39,069 nucleotides of DNA. Origin: an uncultured Bacilli bacterium (GTDB lineage Bacteria > Bacillota_I > Bacilli_A > RF39 > UBA660). The stretch is taken from assembly GCA_947629205.1 (NCBI GenBank), contig CANRCV010000008.1, positions 1-39,069 on the forward strand, read 5' to 3'. This document shows positions 1-9,684 of this stretch, piece by piece. Positions within the stretch are counted from its first letter, which is position 1. Each line of letters opens with the position of its first letter. Position numbers and translations under genes: made by a program. The notes under the pieces were generated by a model. It was not told the DNA's origin. It saw only the letters and a list, made by a program, of their open reading frames with translations, and made no database searches.

Positions 1-1291
1 AATCAACAACCCATAAGAAGTTCATTTTTTCTTTATCAATTAAGTTTAAGTCATTCGCAATCTTCAAACGTAAGGCACCTAAAGAATCATAGACAATCTT
101 TTTCTTATCGGCAACAATTAAGATTAAGTCGTTATTTTCGACATTATAAGTTTTACGGATAGCTTCTAGTTTTTCATCCTCTAAATTCTTAGCAATAACC
201 CCATTAAATTTATCATCATCGTATTTTAACCAAGCAAGTCCTTTAGCACCATAGATTTTTACAAAATCCGTTAAATGTTCCACATCACTTCTTGAATATT
301 TATCACCGTTATTCTTAACGATTAAACATTTAACGATACCACCCTCTTCAATAACATTACGAAATACATTCATATTGGTATCTTTTAAAATATCCGTTAA
401 ATCTAATAGTTCCATAGAAAATCTCGTATCCGGTTTATCAGATCCAAAACGATCCATGGCTTCTTTATAAGGCATTTTTGGAAAATCCGGTAAATCAATA
501 TCTTTTACTTTTTTAACAACATATTTAATCATACCTTCTACTAAAGTCATAATATCTTCTTGGCTTGCAAAACTCATTTCTAAGTCAATTTGGGTAAATT
601 CCGGTTGACGGTCAGCTCTTAAATCTTCATCACGGAAACATTTGGCAATTTGATAATATTTTTCAAATCCTCCAACCATTAAGAGTTGTTTAAAAATTTG
701 AGGGCTTTGTGGAAGCGCGTAAAACGTCCCCTTATTAACGCGTGATGGTACAATATAATCTCTTGCTCCTTCAGGAGTTGATTTACAAAGAATTGGGGTT
801 TCGATTTCTAAAAACTCTTTGCTATTTAAATATTCTCTTACAGAAGAGGTAATTTGATGGCGCATTTTAATCGTTTTTTGTAGTTTTTCTCTTCGAAGGT
901 CTAGGTAACGATATTTAAGTCCAATATTTTCATTTACTTCTTTATCTTCATAAATATTAAATGGTACTGGGTCTGCTTCACTTAAAATTTCTAAATTCTC
1001 AACCATAAGTTCTACTTCTCCAGTAGGAATTTTTGGATTTACCATATCAGGTGTTCTTGCAATTAACTTACCCGTTACTTTAATACAGTATTCATTTTTA
1101 AGACTTTCTGCTAAAGCAAAATCATCTTTTAAGAAACTACGATTAAAAACAACTTGTAAAAAACCAGAACGGTCTCTTAAATCAACGAATATAACACCTC
1201 CCATATCACGACGTTTATTGACCCAACCATAAACGGTGTATTCTTTATCTATATCTTTAATACGAAATTCTCCATTATTAAATTGTTTCAT
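1..1291 (-). CDS. aspS: Aspartyl-tRNA synthetase, 3' end truncated by window edge
   Basis: Minus-strand open frame from ATG at 1291; N-terminus [49 protein letters not shown] is typical AspRS anticodon-binding domain; no stop before position 1. Confidence 0.93.
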   Translation of the reverse strand, partial: [430 protein letters not shown]

Positions 1292-1310
1292 TTTTATCTA
1301 TCCTTTCTTT

Positions 1311-2675
1311 TTAATACTCACAATTTCCCGGTGTTCTTGGATATGGAATAACATCACGAATATTTTCAACACCTGTTAGATAGATTAATAATCTCTCAAA
1401 TCCCATACCAAATCCGGAATGAACACAAGTTCCATATTTTCTTAAATTTAAGTACCAATCTAAACTCTTGGTATCCATTTGTAATTCGTTCATACGAGAA
1501 AGTAGTTTTTCATAATCTTCTTCTCTTTGACTGCCACCCATGAGTTCTCCAGCACCAGGTACTTCTAAATCAACAGCAGCAACCGTTTTGCCATCACTAT
1601 TTTGTTTCATATAGAACGCTTTAATTTCTTTCGGCCAGTTTTTAATAAAAACCGGACCATTAAAGTATTCTGTTATATATTTTTCGTGTTCTTTTGCGAT
1701 ATCTCCACCATAACTTGGTACAAAATCCCATTTTACATCCGCTTTTTGTAATAATTCTATCACATCTTTATAATCAATTCTTGTAAATTTAGAAGCAACA
1801 AGTTTGTTTAGTTTATCTATTAGTCCTTCTTCTACAAATTGATTAAAGAATTCCATTTCTTCTTTACAATGTTCTAGACAGTAGGAAACGACATATTTTA
1901 GCATATCTTCCATAACATCCATATCGCCTTCTAAATCACAGAAGCACATTTCTGGTTCAATCATCCAAAATTCAGCAGCATGGGTTTTGGTATTCGAGTT
2001 TTCAGCACGGAAGGTTGGACCAAACGTATACGTCTTTTTATAGGCCGTTGCAAAGGTTTCGGCTTCTAATTGGCCACTTACGGTTAAATTGGTCATCTTT
2101 CCAAAAAAATCTTTTGCATAATCTGGACGATCTTTCATTTTATCTAATGGAAGCGTTGTTACTTGAAACATCTCCCCTGCTCCTTCACAATCACTTGCGG
2201 TAATTAATGGAGCATGAAAATAAACAAATCCTCTTTCTTGAAAATAGGTATGTATCGCGAATGCTGCAACACTTCTTACACGAAAAACGGCTTGGAATAG
2301 ATTTGTACGAGGTCGAAGATAGGCAACTTCTCTTAAAAATTCTTTTGTATGTCTTTTTGGTTGTATGGGATAATCCTCAGGACAAACCCCTAATACTACA
2401 ATTTCTCTTGCATTTACCTCATAATCTTGTTTTCCATTTGAAGGAACCAACACTCCTTTAATATGAAGAGCACTACCGACTAAAACCTTACTAATTTCAT
2501 TAAAATTAGAAAGCGTTGTATCATAGACAATTTGTAAATGGGAAAAACAAGTTCCATCACTAAAATCAATAAATCCAAAATCTTTTTGACGTCGATGATT
2601 TCGCACCCAACCATCGAGTTCAATTTCTTGATTTTCTAATTCTTTAGCATTTTTAAATAGGTCTTTTAAGTCCAT
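1311..2675 (-). CDS. asnS: Asparaginyl-tRNA synthetase
   Basis: 454 aa; class II aaRS motifs (FRAENSNTKTHAAEFWMIEPEM, GFGMGFERLLIYLTGVENIRDVIPYPRTPG). Confidence 0.96.
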   Translation of the reverse strand: MDLKDLFKNAKELENQEIELDGWVRNHRRQKDFGFIDFSDGTCFSHLQIVYDTTLSNFNEISKVLVGSALHIKGVLVPSNGKQDYEVNAREIVVLGVCPEDYPIQPKRHTKEFLREVAYLRPRTNLFQAVFRVRSVAAFAIHTYFQERGFVYFHAPLITASDCEGAGEMFQVTTLPLDKMKDRPDYAKDFFGKMTNLTVSGQLEAETFATAYKKTYTFGPTFRAENSNTKTHAAEFWMIEPEMCFCDLEGDMDVMEDMLKYVVSYCLEHCKEEMEFFNQFVEEGLIDKLNKLVASKFTRIDYKDVIELLQKADVKWDFVPSYGGDIAKEHEKYITEYFNGPVFIKNWPKEIKAFYMKQNSDGKTVAAVDLEVPGAGELMGGSQREEDYEKLLSRMNELQMDTKSLDWYLNLRKYGTCVHSGFGMGFERLLIYLTGVENIRDVIPYPRTPGNCEY

Positions 2676-2684
2676 AAAATCCTC

Positions 2685-3938
2685 CTATCTTGAAACGATA
2701 TAATCAATGATTTCATTTTCATCGACTTTTTCTTCTTCTTTAGTTACATTATCTTTTACGGTAATTAAACCTTTTTGTAAATCTTCGCTATTTAAAAGAA
2801 TTAACAGTTCTGCCCCATTTCGGTCGGCTTCTTTAAATTGACTTTTTAAACTTCTTCCTGTTGTGTCATAATCAACACTTACTCCACTTAAACGAAGATC
2901 TTGAGCAAGCATAAGGGCCTTTATTTTTTCTTCTTCATTTACATATAAAATATAGCAATCGATTGGTCGTTTTTTATTTTCTTCAAAAGCATCCATCGCA
3001 AGCATGACACGTTCAAGACCACACGCAAAACCAATACAAGGAGTAGAAGGTCCACCTAAAGTTTCGACTAAATCGTTATATCTTCCTCCTGCGGCAATGG
3101 TACTAGCACCTCCTAGTACTTCTTCACTACTTACGATTTCAAAAACGGTATAATCATAATAGTCAAGTCCACGTACTAAATGTTCATCGACTTCATAATC
3201 GACATCCAAAAAATTTAAGTATTCTAGTACTTTTTTAAAACGACTCGTAGACTCTTCACTTTGATAATCTAAAATACTTGGAACATTTTTTAAAATAGTA
3301 GAATCCCCATCCACTTTACAATCTAAAATACGTAAAGGATTGGTTTCATATCTTTTTTTACAATCTTCACATAAATCGTTTAAATGTGGTTTTAAGTATT
3401 CTTTTAAAGCTACTTTATACTTTTCTCTATCTTCTTTAGAACCTAAATTATTGATTTTAACATTTAAATCTTTAAAACCTAATTCTAAAAACATGTGATA
3501 AGGCATGGAAATAACCTCAGCATCTATAGCAGGGTCATTGCTTCCTAATACCTCTACTCCAAATTGGGTAAATTCTCTATTTCTTCCATTTCCCGGTCTT
3601 TCATAACGATACATTGTTCCATTATAGTAAAGTTTTCTAGGCATATTAGAGCCATACATCTTATTTTCAATAAACGAACGAACCACTCCTGCAGTACCTT
3701 CAGGTCGAAGAGTTAGTTCTCTATCACTTCGATCTTTAAAATCATAGGTTTCTTTGGTTACGATATCGGTTGTTTCACCAACCGTTCTATGAAATAACTC
3801 ACGAGATTCAAAAATAGGTGTACGAATATAATCGTAGTTATAAAATTCACAAGTATACTCAATTAAACGATTAATCTTTTGTAGTTTTAATGCCTCCTTA
3901 TCAAGTACATCATAAGTTCCTTTTGGTTTTGTTATCAT
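2685..3938 (-). CDS. hisS: Histidyl-tRNA synthetase
   Basis: 417 aa; KPKGTYD N-terminus, motif 2 RYERPGNGRNREFTQFGVEVLG, LVRGLDYYDYTVFE, GGRYNDLVETLGG. Confidence 0.97.
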   Translation of the reverse strand: MITKPKGTYDVLDKEALKLQKINRLIEYTCEFYNYDYIRTPIFESRELFHRTVGETTDIVTKETYDFKDRSDRELTLRPEGTAGVVRSFIENKMYGSNMPRKLYYNGTMYRYERPGNGRNREFTQFGVEVLGSNDPAIDAEVISMPYHMFLELGFKDLNVKINNLGSKEDREKYKVALKEYLKPHLNDLCEDCKKRYETNPLRILDCKVDGDSTILKNVPSILDYQSEESTSRFKKVLEYLNFLDVDYEVDEHLVRGLDYYDYTVFEIVSSEEVLGGASTIAAGGRYNDLVETLGGPSTPCIGFACGLERVMLAMDAFEENKKRPIDCYILYVNEEEKIKALMLAQDLRLSGVSVDYDTTGRSLKSQFKEADRNGAELLILLNSEDLQKGLITVKDNVTKEEEKVDENEIIDYIVSR

Positions 3939-3959
3939 ATTTTTTTCCTCCTAAACATA

Positions 3960-4175
3960 AAAAAACCGAGTATCGTAAGGACGAGACTTTCCCGCGGTGC
4001 CACCTTACTTTACTAGGTACTCTTCATTGATTTATCACGAATTACTCGCGTTCTACGTATTATTAAAGGTGTCTTTTCAAAAAATGTTCTTTAGGCATTT
4101 TCAACTTTCTAGCCCTCTCTTTTAAAGAATGGATTTTTTTACTTTTTCTTTAACGTAGAAATTGAATATAGTCTT
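3960..4175 (-). ncRNA. T-box riboswitch leader of hisS-asnS-aspS operon
   Basis: Minus strand contains the conserved T-box AAGGTGGCACCGCGGG, then CGTCCTTACGATACTCGGTTTTTTT upstream of hisS. Confidence 0.92.
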
Positions 4176-4204
4176 ATTTTATTACGAATTGAGTGGTAAG
4201 TCAA
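4176..4204 (-). promoter_or_regulatory. Sigma-A promoter for hisS T-box transcript
   Basis: TTGACT - 17 nt - TAAAAT on minus strand, immediately after the upstream ORF's stop codon. Confidence 0.7.
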
Positions 4205-4468
4205 CTATATATTTTGTCTATTCTTTGGTTTTTTACTAAGCGTATACTCTCTTTCTTCATCATAAGAAACCCCAGTTGACCAAGCAAGTGGAACCTCTTT
4301 TAATGTACTATAGGGTTTTATTTTTTGACTTTCTTCTAAATCAAAGTATGTTTTTTGAATATCTTCTTGTTTTATTACTCCTTCTTTAAAATCTGGTAAA
4401 ATCATATCTAAAAATTGTTCTTGCTTATTGTTCACTATTGTATCCTTCTTTCTTATTTTTTTATACAT
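4205..4468 (-). CDS. Hypothetical protein, 87 aa
   Basis: Open frame overlapping the 3' end of murE by 16 nt; no recognised domain. Confidence 0.6.
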   Translation of the reverse strand: MYKKIRKKDTIVNNKQEQFLDMILPDFKEGVIKQEDIQKTYFDLEESQKIKPYSTLKEVPLAWSTGVSYDEEREYTLSKKPKNRQNI

Positions 4469-5820
4469 TCTAGTACAACTTCTTGATCACTAAAATGTTG
4501 TTTTTCGGTTCCAATAATTTGATAATCTTCATGTCCTTTTCCTAAAATCATTAATAAATCATTTTCATCTAACATAGAAATTCCTTTTTCTATGGCTTCT
4601 TTACGATTATAAAGTACTTCGTGATTTTCTTTTTTAACACCACTTAAAATATCTTCCATAATTTGTTTTTCATCTTCGGTTCTGGGATTATCATTGGTAA
4701 AAATGACGTAATCAGAGTTTTCTTCTGCAATATGCCCCATAATCGGTCTTTTCGTTCGATCACGATCTCCTCCACAACCAATAATCGTAATCATTCTTCC
4801 TTTTTTATATTCTAAAGCACTTTTTAAAACATTTTCTACCGCATCTGGCGTATGGGCATAGTCGATAAAAATACTATTAGAACCAAACTCAAGTTTTTCC
4901 ATTCTACCACTTGGAGCATCTAAAGTCTCACTTAAACTTAAAATACTTTCTAAATTAAAGCCCATTTTGTAGACTAAGAATACAGCTGTTAAAAAGTTAT
5001 AGACATTGTATCTTCCTACCATTTTAATAGATGTTTTATATGTTTTTCCTTGATAAGAGAATTGAATATTTGTTTTGGTATGGCTAAAGTCTAAGTCTTG
5101 TATTACAATATCGAAGGTAGTATCCGTTCCAATTAAAAGAGTTTGATTATCTCCACATATAAATTCTTTATAATACGCATCATTACCATTTAAAATAGCA
5201 ACTTTTTCATTTCTTGTTTTTAAAAATAATTGTTTTTTAGCATGACAATAATTTTCCATCGTTTTATGATAATCTAAATGGTCTTGTGTTAGATTGGTGA
5301 ATGCAACCTCATCAAATAAAAGCCCATACACTCTATTTTTATCTAAAGCATGACTACTTACCTCCATCACCACACTATCACACCCAGCTTCTTTGGCTTC
5401 TAGAAGCATTTCATATAATAAATCAACATCTGGAGTAGTGTTATTAAGTACTTTTTTTGTATCTTTGTAATAAAAACCAATTGTTCCAATATAAGCAGGT
5501 GTTTTTCCTAGTTTTTGAAGCATTTGATAGACTAAAAAGCAAGTCGTTGTTTTACCATTGGTTCCTGTTACTCCAATAAACGTCATATCACTAATTTTAG
5601 GATAGATATTTTTGTATAAATATTCATTTAAATAGTCTCTGGTATCTTTTACAATTTCTGTTTCTACGGGGTAGGCACCTTCCTCACAAATAATTTTTGT
5701 TGCCCCGTTTTCAATTGCATTTAAAATATAATCATGGCCATCTCTTGCTACGTTACGAATGGCAATAAACGTATCACCTGGTTTTACTTTTCTAGAATCC
5801 GTCTTTAAATCCATATACAT
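4453..5820 (-). CDS. murE: UDP-N-acetylmuramyl-tripeptide synthetase (MurE)
   Basis: 455 aa; GVTGTNGKTTTCFL P-loop, NLTQDHLDYHKTMENYCHAKKQLF, DNPRTED (the DNPR motif suggests meso-DAP addition). Confidence 0.94.
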   Translation of the reverse strand: MYMDLKTDSRKVKPGDTFIAIRNVARDGHDYILNAIENGATKIICEEGAYPVETEIVKDTRDYLNEYLYKNIYPKISDMTFIGVTGTNGKTTTCFLVYQMLQKLGKTPAYIGTIGFYYKDTKKVLNNTTPDVDLLYEMLLEAKEAGCDSVVMEVSSHALDKNRVYGLLFDEVAFTNLTQDHLDYHKTMENYCHAKKQLFLKTRNEKVAILNGNDAYYKEFICGDNQTLLIGTDTTFDIVIQDLDFSHTKTNIQFSYQGKTYKTSIKMVGRYNVYNFLTAVFLVYKMGFNLESILSLSETLDAPSGRMEKLEFGSNSIFIDYAHTPDAVENVLKSALEYKKGRMITIIGCGGDRDRTKRPIMGHIAEENSDYVIFTNDNPRTEDEKQIMEDILSGVKKENHEVLYNRKEAIEKGISMLDENDLLMILGKGHEDYQIIGTEKQHFSDQEVVLECIKK

Positions 5821-5874
5821 TCACCTACTAGTATTATAGCACAAAAGACTAAAAAAGGTGCTAATAGATAATAC

Positions 5875-6717
5875 TTAACGATTATACTTTTGATTGAATT
5901 TCTCTACTTGACTTAAACGCTTTACTTTTTTTAAAGTAGGAACTTCTTGCTCTTCTTTTAAATAGTTTAAATCGGTATAACCAATGTACTCCTCCGGCAT
6001 ATGAGGATACATAGTAATAATCGAGTTTGTATTAGCTATAAATACAACCTTAAAGTAATTTGCAGGTCCTTCAGTGCAATACCCACAATTATCATAACGA
6101 AATATTGTGTAATAACCACTTAAGGATTGTAAAACAAAATGTTGTGTTGGCAGTAATTCTTTTATAATTGGATAAATTTGTTGAAAAGAAAATTCAGGAT
6201 AAAATTTAGCTGTCTCTTCACTAGAATCATAGAAATGTTTTTTCATATGTTTTAAAAATCTTTGTTCACTATAATGATAAAGTTGATGCAAGTAATAAGA
6301 ATGTTGGTATTCTTTTTTTTCTACCGGTAGACCAAGTTTATTCCATAAAAAGATTTTATCTCCTGTCTTAGTTGAATATTTTTTAAAATTTTCTATATTC
6401 TTTTCTATAAATAGATTGTAAGCTTCTTTATATTTCTTTTGAGCACATAATAATCTTAACCAAACCAAAACATAATTTTCATAATCTAAAACATCAAAAC
6501 GTTCCTGTTCTTTAATAAGATTTAAAACTCTTTCGGCTTGTTCTAATAAATTTAATTTGATGAATAGACTTGCACCTTGAAATAACCCAAGAGGGTCTTT
6601 AGGATAATTTTTTAAATAAAGTTCCACCTCATGTAAAGCTTTTTCATATCTACCTTCTTCTTGATATTTCTTTATAAGAGCTAAATGTTTGATACTACAA
6701 TATTTTTTCTTTTCCAT
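5875..6717 (-). CDS. TPR-like hypothetical protein
   Basis: 280 aa; N-terminal helical repeat pattern (YQEEGRYEKALHEVELYLKNYPKDPLGLFQGASLFIKLNLLEQAERVL). Confidence 0.6.
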   Translation of the reverse strand: MEKKKYCSIKHLALIKKYQEEGRYEKALHEVELYLKNYPKDPLGLFQGASLFIKLNLLEQAERVLNLIKEQERFDVLDYENYVLVWLRLLCAQKKYKEAYNLFIEKNIENFKKYSTKTGDKIFLWNKLGLPVEKKEYQHSYYLHQLYHYSEQRFLKHMKKHFYDSSEETAKFYPEFSFQQIYPIIKELLPTQHFVLQSLSGYYTIFRYDNCGYCTEGPANYFKVVFIANTNSIITMYPHMPEEYIGYTDLNYLKEEQEVPTLKKVKRLSQVEKFNQKYNR

Positions 6718-6739
6718 CTACCGTATCCCCCAACTTTTT

Positions 6740-7183
6740 TTATTTTTCTTTAGAATCTAACCAAATGGTAATGGGTCCATCATTTAGAATATGTACTTGC
6801 ATATCTGCACCAAAAATACCAGTTTGTACACCAATATATTTTCCTAATTCCTCATTAAAAGTATCATATAATTTGATGGCACTTGCTCCATTCATTGCTT
6901 TTATATAGGAAGGACGATTTCCTTTTTTTGTATCTGCATATAATGTAAATTGACTAACGGATAAAATTTCTCCACCACATTCTAATATACTTTTATTCAT
7001 AACGCCTTTTTCATCATCAAAAATACGTAAATTTAATATTTTTTTCACCATATAAGAAATATCTTGTAATGTATCCCCTTCTGTAAATCCAACCAATAAA
7101 ACAAGTCCTCTTTCAATAGAAGAAATCATTTCATTATTAACACGAACACTACTTTGTTTGCATCTTTGTACTAAAACACGCAT
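6740..7183 (-). CDS. dtd: D-aminoacyl-tRNA deacylase
   Basis: 147 aa; MRVLVQRCKQSSVRVN, SVSQFTLYADTKKGNRPSY, NDGPITIWLDS. Confidence 0.96.
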   Translation of the reverse strand: MRVLVQRCKQSSVRVNNEMISSIERGLVLLVGFTEGDTLQDISYMVKKILNLRIFDDEKGVMNKSILECGGEILSVSQFTLYADTKKGNRPSYIKAMNGASAIKLYDTFNEELGKYIGVQTGIFGADMQVHILNDGPITIWLDSKEK

Positions 7184-9324
7184 TACTTTTTACCTGCTTT
7201 CTTAATAAAATTTAGAGAATATAAACTATCTAAAAAGTCTTGTAATTCAGTAGCATTTTTAACTTTAATAGTCATAGTATACAAAGTATAATCAATATTT
7301 TCATTTGTTGTTAAATAAACGACATTAATATTTTTTAAAGAAGCTTTATTAATAATATCACTTAAATAATTTTTATCATTTAAAGTTTCAATAACAATAT
7401 CCGTATAATACTCATTATCTGTATTCTCACTCCATACAACTGGAATTAATCTTTCACTTTTATTTAAAATATTAGGACAATCCATACGATGAACAGAAAT
7501 ACCTTCTCCTTTCGTAATATACCCGATAATCGCATCTCCCTTAACTGGTTTACAACATTTTGCCAGTGTTACTAAAATATCATTGTATTCTCCTACGACA
7601 ATATCATTTTTGGTATTACTTTTGATTGAAGGGCGTTTTTTATTCGATACTTTTTCAATTAAAGCATCGGTTACATTTTGTTTTTCTTCTACTGTTAATT
7701 TAATGATATAGCCAGCTGTATAGCGAAAAGAACCAATAGCTAAATAAATATCATCCATATCGTTCATTTTTAAATCTTTTAATATTTTTGCTAATTTCTC
7801 TTCACTGAAAACCTCACTAAAGATTAAATGTTGTTTTCTAAGTTCACGATCCAATATATTTTTACCATTTTCAATATAATCTTCACGATCTTGTTTACTA
7901 AAATAGGATTTAATTTTATTCTTAGCTCCATTGGTTTTTACAAAATCTAACCATTCTTTACTTGGAGTGGAATTTTTATTGGTATTAATTTTAATAACAT
8001 CGTTATCTTTAAGTTCATAAGATAATGGAACAATTTCATCATTAACAATCGCCCCAACAGTTGTATCTCCTACTTTTGAATGAATTCGATAAGCAAAATC
8101 AACTGGAGTTGAACCTTTTGGAAGTTCTACTACATCTCCACGTGGTGTAAAAACGTAAATGGAATCTTCCAATATATCGGCATTTACAGTTGCTGCAAAA
8201 TCTAAGTCATCCGTCTCTTTATACGTATCTATGATGTTTCTAAAAATTTCTAATTTTTGTTCCATCATATTTTGAATTTTTTGTGTTCCTTTTTCTTTGT
8301 AAGACCAGTGAGAAGCAATTCCTTTTTCAGCAATTTCATCCATTTCATGGGTTCTTACTTGAATTTCAAATATTTTGCCATCTATACCAAAAACACCGGT
8401 ATGTAAACTTTGATACATATTTTCTTTTGGCATCGCAATATAATCTTTAAAACGTTTTGGTAATGGATGAAATTTAGAGTGTATTAAACCAATGGTTAAG
8501 TAGCAATCACTTTCTTTTTCCACAATCACACGTAAAGCTAAAATATCATAAATTTCATTCCATTTTTTTCCTTTACTTAACTTTTTATAAATGCTATAAA
8601 CACTTTTAACACGACTTTTAATTTGAAATTGAATGCCATGTTCAATTAAAATGGTTGAAATACTATCTTGCATAGCTTCTAGGACTTCTTGTAATTCTGT
8701 TGTTGATGCATTTAATTGTTTTAAAATATCTTCATAAACCTCTGGTTTTAAATACTTTAAACATAAATCTTCTAATTCACTTTTAATGGAATAAATACCT
8801 AAACGATGAGCAATAGGAATTAAAACATTCATCGTTTCATTTGCTTTCTTCTTTTGTTTTTCTGGATTTACTGCCCAAATCGTACGCATGTTGTGTAAAC
8901 GATCCGCTAGTTTAATAAATAAAACACGTACATCTTCAGCAAGTCCAACAAGCACTTTTCTTAAATAGATTGCTGAAGATTCTTTATCATCTGGTAATTC
9001 TAGTTTATTAATCGTACTAATACTTTTTACAATTTCTAAAATTTCTCTACCAAAATGACGTTCTAATTCTTCTTCCGTTGTTTCAGCATTATTAAAAACC
9101 TCATGTAAAAGAGAGGCCATAATCGTAACTTTATCAACATGTAAATCACTTAATATTAAAGCAACATTTAAAGGATGGGTAATATAAGGTTCATTGGTAA
9201 GACGCATCATTCCCTTATGTTTTTCATAAGCAAAATGATAGGCCTTTTTAATATCTTCCAAATCCTGTTCACTGAAATTATTTTTTAATTTCTCTAGTAG
9301 ATCTTCAATTTTTGGTTCCATCAT
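7183..9324 (-). CDS. relA: (p)ppGpp synthetase/hydrolase RelA/SpoT
   Basis: 713 aa; HD domain (HEVFNN, KLADRLHNMRTI), synthetase (ALRVIV, YIAMPKENMYQSLHTGVFG), TGS and ACT regions. Confidence 0.95.
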   Translation of the reverse strand: MMEPKIEDLLEKLKNNFSEQDLEDIKKAYHFAYEKHKGMMRLTNEPYITHPLNVALILSDLHVDKVTIMASLLHEVFNNAETTEEELERHFGREILEIVKSISTINKLELPDDKESSAIYLRKVLVGLAEDVRVLFIKLADRLHNMRTIWAVNPEKQKKKANETMNVLIPIAHRLGIYSIKSELEDLCLKYLKPEVYEDILKQLNASTTELQEVLEAMQDSISTILIEHGIQFQIKSRVKSVYSIYKKLSKGKKWNEIYDILALRVIVEKESDCYLTIGLIHSKFHPLPKRFKDYIAMPKENMYQSLHTGVFGIDGKIFEIQVRTHEMDEIAEKGIASHWSYKEKGTQKIQNMMEQKLEIFRNIIDTYKETDDLDFAATVNADILEDSIYVFTPRGDVVELPKGSTPVDFAYRIHSKVGDTTVGAIVNDEIVPLSYELKDNDVIKINTNKNSTPSKEWLDFVKTNGAKNKIKSYFSKQDREDYIENGKNILDRELRKQHLIFSEVFSEEKLAKILKDLKMNDMDDIYLAIGSFRYTAGYIIKLTVEEKQNVTDALIEKVSNKKRPSIKSNTKNDIVVGEYNDILVTLAKCCKPVKGDAIIGYITKGEGISVHRMDCPNILNKSERLIPVVWSENTDNEYYTDIVIETLNDKNYLSDIINKASLKNINVVYLTTNENIDYTLYTMTIKVKNATELQDFLDSLYSLNFIKKAGKK

Positions 9325-9617
9325 AAAATCGTATCCTCTTTATCTTCTTTTTCTTCTATTTTTTCTTCTTCTATTTCATACGTTTGATTTAAGTATTCCA
9401 TAATTTCTTTTTCTTCTAAAAATAATATATCATTTACAATATCATATAAAGTTAAATCACTTTCTTCTTTCCATTTCCTACTTTTTAAACATTCCCATAT
9501 TTCTTTTTCGGTGACAAATGGAATATGATGTAATTTTAATTCTTTTACTTTTGATTTTAAGGCTGGAGTTACACGATCATATAATTCTTTTAAAGATTTA
9601 AAATTTTCATTAACCAT
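9321..9617 (-). CDS. Small acidic-tailed protein, possibly ComN-like post-transcriptional regulator
   Basis: ATG at 9617 preceded by AAGGAGG, preferred over the track start at 9656; short helical protein next to relA. Family assignment is tentative. Confidence 0.5.
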   Translation of the reverse strand: MVNENFKSLKELYDRVTPALKSKVKELKLHHIPFVTEKEIWECLKSRKWKEESDLTLYDIVNDILFLEEKEIMEYLNQTYEIEEEKIEEKEDKEDTIL

Positions 9618-9684
9618 ATTTTGCCTCCTTAAACATATATTTCTATTATAAAGCATTCTTACAAATTTTTAAAGGGGCGAGGTT

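Noticed and set aside
2015-2461. Plus-strand ORFs opposite asnS
   Set aside because: Antisense to a strongly recognised gene; low-complexity Leu/His/Phe composition typical of shadow frames.
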